Origin: Candidatus Magasanikiibacteriota bacterium
GTDB taxonomy: Bacteria > Patescibacteriota > Patescibacteriia > Magasanikbacterales > UBA922
Assembly (NCBI GenBank): GCA_903837125.1
Contig: CAILTG010000082.1
Coordinates: 1 to 41,922 of the forward strand
DNA: 41,922 nt
Direction: 5' to 3'
The position numbers and the translations under genes were made by a program. Shown in pieces: positions 17,531-25,046 of this stretch. Each line of letters begins with the position of its first letter. The stretch's first letter is position 1. The notes under the pieces are model-generated. The model had not been told where the DNA came from. It made no database searches and worked only from the letters and a program-made list of their open reading frames with translations.

Positions 17531-17619
17531 CCATAACAATAGACAAAATACATGGAAAAAAAATACAACAATATTTTACTCCATGTATGTTATTATGTGT
17601 ATATTGTATTTTATTTTAT
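17531..17619. repeat. Type E inverted repeat in the dut-thyA gap
   Basis: The left part contains AACAATAGACAAAATACA (17535-17552) and ATACATGGA. The right part contains TCCATGTAT and, inverted, ATACACATAATAA. The whole gap can fold on itself. The left word is identical to one inside prmC. An in-frame extension of thyA upstream through this repeat is not coding. Confidence 0.7.
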
Positions 17620-18492
17620 ATGCAATCATATTTAGACATTGTTAAAAAAATCTTAGAAAAAGGTGAAAAAAAAGCTGACCGTACTGGCACTGGCACTTTA
17701 GCAATTGCCGGCGCTATGTTTGAACATGACATGGCAAACGGTTTTCCTCTTTTAACAACAAAAAAAATGCCTTTTAAAGTAATGGCCACTGAATTAGAAT
17801 TTTTTATCAAAGGCCTTACGGACAAACAATGGCTAAAAGACAGAAACTGTCATATTTGGGATGAGTGGTGTTCACCCAAAAAAGTATCTTATGCCCATGA
17901 TGAAGACACACTGAAAAAGATGGCCGAAGAAAGAGACTTGGGGCCAATTTATGGTTTTCAGTGGCGACATTTTAATGCACCCTACTATGATTTCGCCACC
18001 GATTATTCAGGACAAGGTATTGACCAACTTAAACATGTTGTGGAAGAAATAAAAAAAGACCCCAAAGACCGTCGCATGATTGTGATGGCCTGGAACCCCT
18101 GCATGCTAGACCAAATGGCTCTTCCACCCTGTCATTATGGCTTTCAAATAACAGTAATTAATGGCCGGCTAAATTTACTTTGGAATCAACGCTCAGTAGA
18201 CACTATGTTAGGACTACCTTTTAATATTTCTAGCTATGCTCTACTTTTACATTTGCTAGCCAAAGAAACCAGTTTAAAAGAAGGAAAACTGGTTGGTTTT
18301 TTGTCTGATGTACATATTTATTTAAATCATCTAGATGGTGCTAAAGAACAACTAACACGAGATCCCAATGTCTATCCCCTGCCTCAAATCGTAACAGAAA
18401 ATTTTACTTCTATTTTTGCTTGGCAAGCGAGTGACACAAAATTAATAAACTACCAATCACACCCTTCAATCAAGTTTGAAATCGCCGTTTGA
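17620..18492 (+). CDS. thyA: Thymidylate synthase ThyA
   Basis: A 290-residue enzyme that methylates dUMP to dTMP with methylenetetrahydrofolate and leaves dihydrofolate. R21 (DRTGTGT), GPIYGFQWRHF (108-118), R151-R152, the nucleophile C171 in ALPPCHYGFQ and NQRSVDTMLGLPFNI (189-203) are all in place. It ends YQSHPSIKFEIAV followed by TGA, exactly where the family ends. This shows that TGA is a stop in this genome. The ATG at 17620 is chosen because the preceding in-frame codons lie in a gap repeat. DHFR follows. Confidence 0.96.
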   Translation: MQSYLDIVKKILEKGEKKADRTGTGTLAIAGAMFEHDMANGFPLLTTKKMPFKVMATELEFFIKGLTDKQWLKDRNCHIWDEWCSPKKVSYAHDEDTLKKMAEERDLGPIYGFQWRHFNAPYYDFATDYSGQGIDQLKHVVEEIKKDPKDRRMIVMAWNPCMLDQMALPPCHYGFQITVINGRLNLLWNQRSVDTMLGLPFNISSYALLLHLLAKETSLKEGKLVGFLSDVHIYLNHLDGAKEQLTRDPNVYPLPQIVTENFTSIFAWQASDTKLINYQSHPSIKFEIAV

Positions 18493-18504
18493 CTTACCAA
18501 CTTT

Positions 18505-18630
18505 TTAAATTTCTAATTCACCTAATATCTAATTCACCTAATAAAATTTACAATGTCCAATTTTAAAATTTAATAATTGGATATTTTATTAGAAATTAGG
18601 TGAATTAGATAATTAGAAATTGAACAACTT
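18505..18630. repeat. Type A inverted repeat between thyA and folA
   Basis: Left-arm words TTCTAATTCACCTAAT and right-arm words ATTAGGTGAATTAG pair over roughly 50 positions with interruptions. The 26 bases at 18583-18608 are identical to 28653-28678 before pyrK. No promoter-quality boxes stand out. Confidence 0.8.
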
Positions 18631-18644
18631 ATTTAGAATACTTT

Positions 18645-19136
18645 ATGTTTTCATTGATCGCAGCTGTAGCTGATAATAACTGTATAGGAATTAAGAATCG
18701 CATTCCTTGGAACATTCCTGAGGATTTTCAATATTTTAAAAAAACTACTTTAGGAAAAACTTGCTTAATGGGCCAGGCTACTTTTGAATCAATTATTGGA
18801 TACCTAGGTAAACCATTACCTGGAAGAAAAACTGTGGTCTTGAGCCGTGACCCAAATTTCAAAGTACCCACAGGCGTGAGAGTATTTAATGATTTAGATA
18901 AAGCCTTTGCTGAACTTAAAGATGAAGACGTTTTTATTTGTGGTGGCGCTTCAATTTATAAACAAACCATTAACCGAGTAGATATTTTATATATTACCCA
19001 TGTTCACCAAATAATTGACGGTGATACTTTCTTCCCGAAAATTGATAAGAATATGTGGCATGAAGTGTGGCGAGAAGATCATAAAGGGTTTAGTTTTGTG
19101 ATTTATCGTCGTATAATCTCGAACCCCTCAGGGTGA
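18645..19136 (+). CDS. folA: Dihydrofolate reductase
   Basis: A 163-residue enzyme that reduces dihydrofolate made by ThyA. Visible are the N-terminal SLIAAVADNNCIG, IPWNIPEDFQYFK with the catalytic acid D27, a PGRKTVVLSRD strand (59-69) and FICGGASIYKQ with the conserved Gly-Gly. The family core ends near VIYRR. The last residues (ISNPSG) and the TGA stop come from the left arm of the repeat at 19119-19234. It sits between thyA and tmk. Confidence 0.94.
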   Translation: MFSLIAAVADNNCIGIKNRIPWNIPEDFQYFKKTTLGKTCLMGQATFESIIGYLGKPLPGRKTVVLSRDPNFKVPTGVRVFNDLDKAFAELKDEDVFICGGASIYKQTINRVDILYITHVHQIIDGDTFFPKIDKNMWHEVWREDHKGFSFVIYRRIISNPSG

Positions 19137-19234
19137 GAGATCCCTTTTCAAGAAAAGTAAATTGCATAAAAAAAATAATTTTATTAAAATTTTCTGAGCG
19201 TTAAAAAGGGATTTCTCGCTTCGCTCGGAATTAC
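19119..19234. repeat. Type C inverted repeat overlapping the folA end
   Basis: The left arm (19119-19149, TCGAACCCCTCAGGGTGAGA then ATCCCTTTT words) pairs imperfectly with the right arm (19203-19232, AAAAAGGGATTTCTC then GCTCGGAA). A second copy lies at 24914-25032. The left arm supplies the folA stop codon (19134-19136). Confidence 0.75.
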
Positions 19235-19241
19235 CAACTAT

Positions 19242-19922
19242 ATGAAAAAGGGCCTATTCATCATGATTGAAGGTACCGACGGTTCAGGCAAAAGCTTGCA
19301 AACCGAACTTTTGGTTAAGCACTTAAAAAAAGCCAAACAAAAAGTAGAACAAATCAGTTTTCCACAATACGGTAAAAAAAGTGCTGGCATGATTGAAGAT
19401 TATTTAAATGGTAAATTCGGTACAGCCAAAGAAGTTGGACCCTACCGTGCCTCTATTTTTTATGCAATTGATCGTTATGCTGCTGCTCCCCAAATAAAAA
19501 CTTGGCTTGCTCAAAATAAAATAGTAATTGCCAATCGCTATGTGGCCTCTAATATGGGACACCAAGGCGGTAAAATAGCTAATCTAAAAGAAAGAAAAAA
19601 GTACTTTGATTGGAATTATAATTTGGAATATAAAATCTTCGGCATTCCCAAACCAGACGTGAATTTGATATTACATGTCACCCCAAAAATTTCCCAAAAA
19701 CTGATCGATAAAAAAGGAGCTCGTGAATATTTACACGGTAAAAAACGTGACATTCATGAAGCTGACTTAAACCACCTAAAAGATGCCGAGCAAGCCTATA
19801 TAAATATCACCAAGTTATATCCTGAATTCAAACTTATTGAATGTGTAAAAAACGGACAAATTTTACCTCCAGAGCAAATACATGCTATAATATCTAAAGA
19901 AATACAAAAATATCTCAAATAA
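19242..19922 (+). CDS. tmk: Thymidylate kinase
   Basis: A 226-residue P-loop kinase converting dTMP to dTDP. Walker A is EGTDGSGKSLQ (10-20). The nucleotide-binding DRYAAAPQI and ANRYVASN words and a lid with KKGAREYLHGKKRDIHE follow. It resembles the longer archaeal/CPR-type Tmk, with an insert after the NRYVASN segment, rather than the E. coli form. It completes the dTTP route of this cluster. Confidence 0.88.
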   Translation: MKKGLFIMIEGTDGSGKSLQTELLVKHLKKAKQKVEQISFPQYGKKSAGMIEDYLNGKFGTAKEVGPYRASIFYAIDRYAAAPQIKTWLAQNKIVIANRYVASNMGHQGGKIANLKERKKYFDWNYNLEYKIFGIPKPDVNLILHVTPKISQKLIDKKGAREYLHGKKRDIHEADLNHLKDAEQAYINITKLYPEFKLIECVKNGQILPPEQIHAIISKEIQKYLK

Positions 19923-19944
19923 TACCTATCTTAATAATAAATAT

Positions 19945-20733
19945 ATGTTAATTACCGTCACCGAACTTATTGGCAAAAGCCTAGAATTTTATAGAAAGAA
20001 TGCTCTACTTTTTTTGAAGTACATGCTCTTACTTTTTATTCCCGCCGGCATCACCGCCGTTATTTCCTCCATTGTTGGTCCATTTATCAATAGTCTCATG
20101 ACCTATGGTTTCGGCCTGCCAATTCTACTATATCTTTTAGTAATCATTATTTGCTTTATTTTTAGTCTGTGGATCAACATTTCCTTTATCAAAGCCATTG
20201 CAAAGTGTCTAAAAGGAGAAAAGATTCTTCCTATAAAAGAAGAATTCCAACTTAATTTAAATTTGCTCTGGCCGGTCATCTTAACTAGTGTGTTAACTTC
20301 AGTATTTATTTTGCTAGGTTTTATACTAGTGGTAATTCCCGGTATTATAATTTCTGTTTGGCTGGCTTTTTCAATAACTGTACTGGTTTTGGAAAATAAA
20401 AAACCAATGGAAGCCATTAAAACCAGTAAAGAATTATGCCGCAGAAGATGGTGGGCAGTTTTATGGCGTCTATTTGCCCCAGCCTTAGTATTCAATCTAG
20501 CACTTTTGGCTGTTCAGTGGCTGGTAAACACACCTTACAATTTAATACTCAATGAAAGTTTAAGTACCCACCCCTCAACTCTACTTTTTGTTTCAATAAT
20601 TTTTACCATTCTTAATACTATTGTGGCCCTGCTTTTTGCTCCATTATCTATTATTTTTCAAACTGTGCTTTATTTTAATTTAAAAGAAACACCACTACCA
20701 GAGCCACTACCAATGGAACTAAGCAATAAATAA
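19945..20733 (+). CDS. Multi-pass membrane protein, unknown function
   Basis: A 262-residue protein with about six hydrophobic helices. The central words VVIPGIIISVWLAFSITVLV and PMEAIKTSKELCRRRWWAVLWR (split) resemble the glycerophosphoryl-diester phosphodiesterase membrane-domain and DUF975-type families, which have no agreed enzymatic role. The C-terminus is short, Pro/Glu-rich and probably cytoplasmic. It follows tmk by 22 nt and ends at a good terminator, so it closes the cluster transcript. Confidence 0.65.
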   Translation: MLITVTELIGKSLEFYRKNALLFLKYMLLLFIPAGITAVISSIVGPFINSLMTYGFGLPILLYLLVIIICFIFSLWINISFIKAIAKCLKGEKILPIKEEFQLNLNLLWPVILTSVLTSVFILLGFILVVIPGIIISVWLAFSITVLVLENKKPMEAIKTSKELCRRRWWAVLWRLFAPALVFNLALLAVQWLVNTPYNLILNESLSTHPSTLLFVSIIFTILNTIVALLFAPLSIIFQTVLYFNLKETPLPEPLPMELSNK

Positions 20734-20742
20734 TTCAAATCA

Positions 20743-20764
20743 GGCCCCCGCTAGGGGGTCTTTT
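20743..20764 (+). terminator. Terminator of the thymidylate cluster
   Basis: GGCCCCC (20743-20749), loop GCTA, GGGGGTC (20754-20760), then TTTT. Confidence 0.85.
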
Positions 20765-20810
20765 CAATTAAGGACGGTAGTGGTAAAATTGATAAATAAA
20801 ATAACCATGT

Positions 20811-20890
20811 TCGAATATACAAATAAATTTACGAATGTACAAATATATCACGATTCGTAAATTCGTATTAAATTCGTACATTCATAAATA
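20811..20890. repeat. Type D inverted repeat before gatB
   Basis: ATTTACGAAT (20827-20836) pairs with ATTCGTAAAT (20853-20862), and GAATGTAC (20833-20840) pairs with GTACATTC (20876-20883), giving alternative folds. It fills the gap right up to the gatB ATG. A fragment of the same type lies at 15006-15032. Confidence 0.7.
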
Positions 20891-20892
20891 CT

Positions 20893-22434
20893 ATGCCTCA
20901 ATACACAACAATAATTGGGATGGAAGTACACGTAGAGCTTAAAACCAAAAGCAAAATGTTTTGTAGTTGCCCTAATGATCCGGATTTAAAAGAACCAAAT
21001 ATCAATATCTGCCCCATTTGTTTGGCCCATCCAGGAACTTTACCGGTACCCAATAAACAAGCCATTGCTTGGACAGTGCTTATCGGTCGTGCCTTTGACT
21101 GTTCCATTCGCGAACTTTCTAAATTTGATCGCAAGCATTATTTTTATCCTGATCTGCCTAAAGGTTATCAAATCTCTCAATACGACGAACCAATTGCCGA
21201 ACGCGGTTCAATTACTTTAAAATTTCCTTTAAATGACAATTTAAGAGACGAAGCCAAAATTGGTATCACCCGCGCTCATTTGGAAGAAGATACAGCTAAA
21301 TTATTACATGACACCGACGGTAATACTCTGGTTGATTTTAATCGCGCTGGCACGCCGTTAGTAGAAATCGTCACTGACCCTGATTTTAAATCTGCCTTAG
21401 AAGCCAAAACTTATTGCCAAGAATTGCGTTCCATTTTTAGATATTTAAATGTATCTGATGCAGACATGGAAAAGGGTCACCTGCGCTGTGAAGCCAATAT
21501 TTCTGTACAAGAAGCTGGCAAATTTGAAATTGTCGATGGAATAGTAAAACCGCTTGGCAATTATAAACTAAACAATAAAGTAGAAGTAAAAAACATCAAC
21601 TCTTTCAAAGCTGTAGAAAAAGCTATTGATTTTGAAATTAAAAGACAGACAGAATTATTGGAAAAAAATGAAGGCTGGCCGCAACAAACTCGCGGTTGGG
21701 ATGATAATAAAGGCGAGACGGTGTTACAACGCATTAAAGAAAATGCTGCTGATTATCGCTACTTCCCAGATCCAGACATTCCTCCATTTCATCCCTTAAA
21801 ATTGGCTGGAAAAATAATTATTCCTGAATTACCGCAAGAAAAAAGAACCAGATTCCACGAAGAATATGAATTATCTTATGCTGATGCTAAAATTTTGAGT
21901 GAAGACAAACTTTTGGCTGATTTTACCGATGAAGTGATGAGCGAACTTACTGAATGGCTGGATTCTTTACCAGAATCAAAAAATAAAGCTGAAAATATAC
22001 CACAAAAAACTGCCCGTTTAGCTGGTGGTTGGATCACCAGTAAACTTTTAGGAGCTCTAAATGAAAAAGAGCTGGATATTAGCCAAATTAAATTTTCCGC
22101 AGAAAATTTTGCCGAACTAATTGCCCTAGTTTACGACAATCGCGTTAATTCTACCAATGCCTACAAAATTCTACTGATTATGATTGGTTCGGATAAGGAC
22201 CAAGACCCTACCCACATTATGGAAGACAAAGGCTGGGGACAAGTAGCTGATGAAAATCAACTGGGCGGAGTGGTAGATGAAGTAATAAAAAATTACCCCA
22301 CCCAAGTAGCCCAATTTAAAGCTGGTAAAGACCCGATTTTACAATTTTTAAAAGGTATGGCGATGAAAGCAACCGAAGGTTCGGCCGATCCAGTGGTGGT
22401 GGAGAAATTATTAAGAGAAAAAATGAAGAATTAA
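20893..22434 (+). CDS. gatB: Asp-tRNA(Asn)/Glu-tRNA(Gln) amidotransferase subunit B
   Basis: A 513-residue kinase/transamidase subunit that activates and amidates Glu-tRNA(Gln) or Asp-tRNA(Asn) with ammonia from GatA. The N-terminus IIGMEVHVELKTKSKMFCSC (split at 7-26) opens the zinc site, which continues CPICLAHPGTLPVPN. Further motifs are YPDLPKGYQISQYDEP, RCEANIS and ADYRYFPDPDIPP. The C-terminal helical and YqeY-type tRNA-binding domain ends in the usual KATEGSADPVVVEKLLREKM pattern. gatA and gatC are not in the window. purB follows after 17 nt. Confidence 0.97.
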   Translation: MPQYTTIIGMEVHVELKTKSKMFCSCPNDPDLKEPNINICPICLAHPGTLPVPNKQAIAWTVLIGRAFDCSIRELSKFDRKHYFYPDLPKGYQISQYDEPIAERGSITLKFPLNDNLRDEAKIGITRAHLEEDTAKLLHDTDGNTLVDFNRAGTPLVEIVTDPDFKSALEAKTYCQELRSIFRYLNVSDADMEKGHLRCEANISVQEAGKFEIVDGIVKPLGNYKLNNKVEVKNINSFKAVEKAIDFEIKRQTELLEKNEGWPQQTRGWDDNKGETVLQRIKENAADYRYFPDPDIPPFHPLKLAGKIIIPELPQEKRTRFHEEYELSYADAKILSEDKLLADFTDEVMSELTEWLDSLPESKNKAENIPQKTARLAGGWITSKLLGALNEKELDISQIKFSAENFAELIALVYDNRVNSTNAYKILLIMIGSDKDQDPTHIMEDKGWGQVADENQLGGVVDEVIKNYPTQVAQFKAGKDPILQFLKGMAMKATEGSADPVVVEKLLREKMKN

Positions 22435-22451
22435 AATTACAAAGTAAAGCT

Positions 22452-23798
22452 ATGTCATTATTAACAATCTCTCCCATTGACGGCCGCTATGCCGAAGAAA
22501 CAAAAGAACTTTCAAACTATTTTTCCGAAATGGCTTTATTTAAATATCGTACATTGGTTGAAATAGAATATTTAATTGCTCTTAATCACTGCTTAAAGTT
22601 AAAACCAACTTTTACCAACGAGCAAATAAAAAAATTAAGAAATTTATATCAAAATTTTTCTACTACCGCTGCCGAAGAAATAAAAACCATTGAACAAAAA
22701 ACTAACCACGATGTTAAAGCTGTAGAATATTTTCTGCAAGCCCAATTCAAAAAAAATAACCTTACTCAACATCTACCTTTCATCCACTTTGCGTTAACCA
22801 GCGAAGACACCAACAATCTTGCCTACCGTTTGATGTGGCAAAAAGCAATTAAAAATATTTATCTACCATTACTTATTGATCTGCAAAAAAATCTTAAAAA
22901 AATGGCAAAAAAAAATTCAGACATTCCACTCTTATCTCTTACCCATGGACAGCCAGCCACTCCTACGACTGTAGGTAAAGAATTAAATATTTTTGCTACA
23001 CGTTTAGAAAGACAAATTAAACAATTACAAAAACAGCAACTGCAAGGAAAATTAAACGGCGCTACCGGTACTTTTGGCGCTCACACCATTGCTTATCCAG
23101 AAATTGACTGGTTAAATTTTAGCCAAAAATTCATTACCTCTTTAGAATTAGCACCAAACTTAGTTACTACTCAAGTGGAAACAAATGATTCCTTAATTGA
23201 AAGCTACCAAAATATCATTAGAATCAATTCAATTCTAATTGATTTATGTCGAGATTTTTGGCTTTACATTAGCCGGGGAATTTTCAAACAACAAAAAAAA
23301 GAGGCAGAAGTTGGCTCCAGCACCATGCCCCACAAAATTAATCCTATTCAATTTGAAAATGCTGAAGGGAACCTTGGTTTGGCCAATGCTTATTTCAACT
23401 ATTTAACTGATACTTTACCTATTTCTCGTTTACAAAGAGATTTAAGTGGCAGTACGGTAATTAGAAACCAAGGTGTGCCATTCACCCATTCATTTTTGGC
23501 AATTAAACAAATAGTCAAAGGCTTAGAAAGAATTACCATTGACGTTGATAAAATAAACCAAGAATTAACTGAACATCCAGAAGTACTAAGCGAAGCAATC
23601 CAAACAATTTTTAGAAAATATGGCGATGATACAGCATACGAAAAATTAAAAGAATTAACCCGTGGCCAAAAAATAACCAAAGAAATTTTAAAAAAAATAA
23701 TTAATGAAGGTGATTTACCAATTATAGAAAAAAACAAGCTATTATCATTAACCCCACAAAATTACTTAGGATTAGCCAAAAAACTGGCCAAAATTTAA
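22452..23798 (+). CDS. purB: Adenylosuccinate lyase
   Basis: A 448-residue lyase of the fumarase/aspartase superfamily. It releases fumarate from adenylosuccinate and from SAICAR. The start SPIDGRYAEETKELSNYFSE (7-26) and the signature GSSTMPHKINPIQFENAEGNL (split) place it in the E. coli-type PurB group. TSEDTNNLAY and LTHGQPATPTTVGKE hold the active-site residues. It is the first of three superfamily members in 5.2 kb (PurB, ArgH, AspA). No other purine gene is nearby. Confidence 0.95.
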   Translation: MSLLTISPIDGRYAEETKELSNYFSEMALFKYRTLVEIEYLIALNHCLKLKPTFTNEQIKKLRNLYQNFSTTAAEEIKTIEQKTNHDVKAVEYFLQAQFKKNNLTQHLPFIHFALTSEDTNNLAYRLMWQKAIKNIYLPLLIDLQKNLKKMAKKNSDIPLLSLTHGQPATPTTVGKELNIFATRLERQIKQLQKQQLQGKLNGATGTFGAHTIAYPEIDWLNFSQKFITSLELAPNLVTTQVETNDSLIESYQNIIRINSILIDLCRDFWLYISRGIFKQQKKEAEVGSSTMPHKINPIQFENAEGNLGLANAYFNYLTDTLPISRLQRDLSGSTVIRNQGVPFTHSFLAIKQIVKGLERITIDVDKINQELTEHPEVLSEAIQTIFRKYGDDTAYEKLKELTRGQKITKEILKKIINEGDLPIIEKNKLLSLTPQNYLGLAKKLAKI

Positions 23799-23824
23799 TT
23801 CCCAATTATCCACACTTTGCAGCC

Positions 23825-23853
23825 TTGCCGATAAAAACAATTAATGCTAAACT
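23825..23853 (+). promoter_or_regulatory. Promoter ahead of the amidohydrolase leader
   Basis: TTGCCG (23825-23830), a 17-nt spacer and TAAACT (23848-23853). The expected start at about 23860 is only a few bases before a 12-codon reading frame. Confidence 0.55.
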
Positions 23854-23862
23854 ACCCCCGAT

Positions 23863-23901
23863 ATGAAACATTTAGACGATACAATCTACAAAAACTTTTA
23901 A
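23863..23901 (+). CDS. Possible 12-residue leader peptide
   Basis: ATG to TAA reads MKHLDDTIYKNF. It begins right after the predicted transcription start and ends 6 nt before a terminator hairpin, the layout of an attenuation leader. The residue content does not point to one amino acid. It may be chance. Confidence 0.3.
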   Translation: MKHLDDTIYKNF

Positions 23902-23907
23902 CAACCG

Positions 23908-23932
23908 GCCACCCGAAGAGGGTGGCTTTTTT
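23908..23932 (+). terminator. Terminator or attenuator before the amidohydrolase gene
   Basis: GCCACCC (23908-23914), loop GAAGA, GGGTGGC (23920-23926), then six T. It ends 8 nt before the next ATG. Either it stops purB transcripts or it attenuates the downstream gene. Confidence 0.85.
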
Positions 23933-23940
23933 AAAAAAAT

Positions 23941-24912
23941 ATGCAACCATGGAATTTAAAAACCCAACTGCTTGAAAATATAGAAAAAAATGGCGGCTTT
24001 GTAAATTGTCACGCTCATTTTGACAAAGCTTTTTATATTACCAAAGAAGGTTTGGATTTGAGTATGAAACTGCATATGAAAGAAAAATGGAATTTAAGCG
24101 ATCAGATAAAGAGAAGTTCTACTCAAGAACAAATTGAAGAGCGCCTCTGTACAGCCCTGGATATAATGCTCTCTCAAGGGGTAAAATTGGCCTCAAGTTT
24201 TGTAGATGCTTACGAGGCAGTAAATCACAAAGCGATTGATGCTGCTTTAAAAGTAAAACAAAATTACAAAGATAAAATAAAATTTTTAATTGCCACTCAA
24301 CCTTTGGGCGGTTTAATAACCCCAGAAGCTAAAAAACTATACGAAGAAATCACAGCCAAAGCCGATATTGCCGGTGGTCTGCCTTCCAAAGACCGTCCAC
24401 GCGAAGATGAAAACCTAAATAATTTATTTTCTATTGCCAAAAACTTAAATAAACCAATTCACGTGCATATAGATCAAGAAAATGATATAACAGAAAGAGA
24501 TACAGAAAAACTAATCAAAACCACAATTAAACATGGCTACCAAGGACGGGTAGTGGCTGTGCATGTAATTTCCGTCTCTGCCCAACCCCAAGAATACCGG
24601 CGGGAACTATACAAAAAAATAGCCGACGCCGGAATATTTGTCGTTGTTTGTCCAAGCGCTGGCTTATCAATGAAACAGCCAGACCAAATTTCACCTACGC
24701 ATAATTGTATTGCTAATGTGGCAGAAATGATTGAGGCAGGCCTGACAATTGGAATTGGCTGTGACAATATTCATGATTTTTACCAACCATTTATTGACGG
24801 CGACCTGTGGACCGAATTAAGAATGTTGCAAGAAGCCTGCCGTTATTACAATTTTGAAGAATTATTAAAAATTGCCACCACAAATGGCAAAAAAATATTA
24901 GAAATTCGCTAA
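23941..24912 (+). CDS. Cytosine-deaminase-like amidohydrolase
   Basis: A 323-residue TIM-barrel metal hydrolase. H24-A-H26 with D28 (VNCHAHFDK) is the first metal site. HVHIDQEND carries the next His and a catalytic acid position, AVHVISVSA another His, and GCDNIHDFYQPFIDGD the metal Asp with the cytosine-deaminase-type DN..D..P word. The family covers cytosine, guanine-like and related heterocycle deaminases. The substrate is not certain; a pyrimidine base is favoured by the motifs and by nearby pyr genes. A terminator hairpin lies 8 nt before the start, so it may be attenuated. Its end is followed directly by a type C repeat. Confidence 0.75.
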   Translation: MQPWNLKTQLLENIEKNGGFVNCHAHFDKAFYITKEGLDLSMKLHMKEKWNLSDQIKRSSTQEQIEERLCTALDIMLSQGVKLASSFVDAYEAVNHKAIDAALKVKQNYKDKIKFLIATQPLGGLITPEAKKLYEEITAKADIAGGLPSKDRPREDENLNNLFSIAKNLNKPIHVHIDQENDITERDTEKLIKTTIKHGYQGRVVAVHVISVSAQPQEYRRELYKKIADAGIFVVVCPSAGLSMKQPDQISPTHNCIANVAEMIEAGLTIGIGCDNIHDFYQPFIDGDLWTELRMLQEACRYYNFEELLKIATTNGKKILEIR

Positions 24913-24913
24913 T

Positions 24914-25032
24914 TTCGAACCCGGCAGGGTGAGAAATCCCTTTCCCACACATTGGATGTTGTGTTAAATAAAAAATTTTAAAAGCAAATTAAAATCCCTA
25001 AAAAGGGATCCCTCACCTTTGGGTTCGGGATT
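24914..25032. repeat. Type C inverted repeat before argH
   Basis: The left arm 24914-24944 (TTCGAACCCGGCAGGGTGAG then AAATCCCTTT) pairs with the right arm 25000-25030 (AAAAAGGGATCCCTCACC then GGGTTCGGGA). It shares TCGAACCC and CAGGGTGAGA words with the copy at the folA end. Confidence 0.8.
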
Positions 25033-25046
25033 AAGCAAAAATTTTT

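Noticed and set aside
17620-19136. UGA read as glycine (code 25)
   Set aside because: thyA and folA both end on TGA at the normal family length and no gene has an in-frame TGA.
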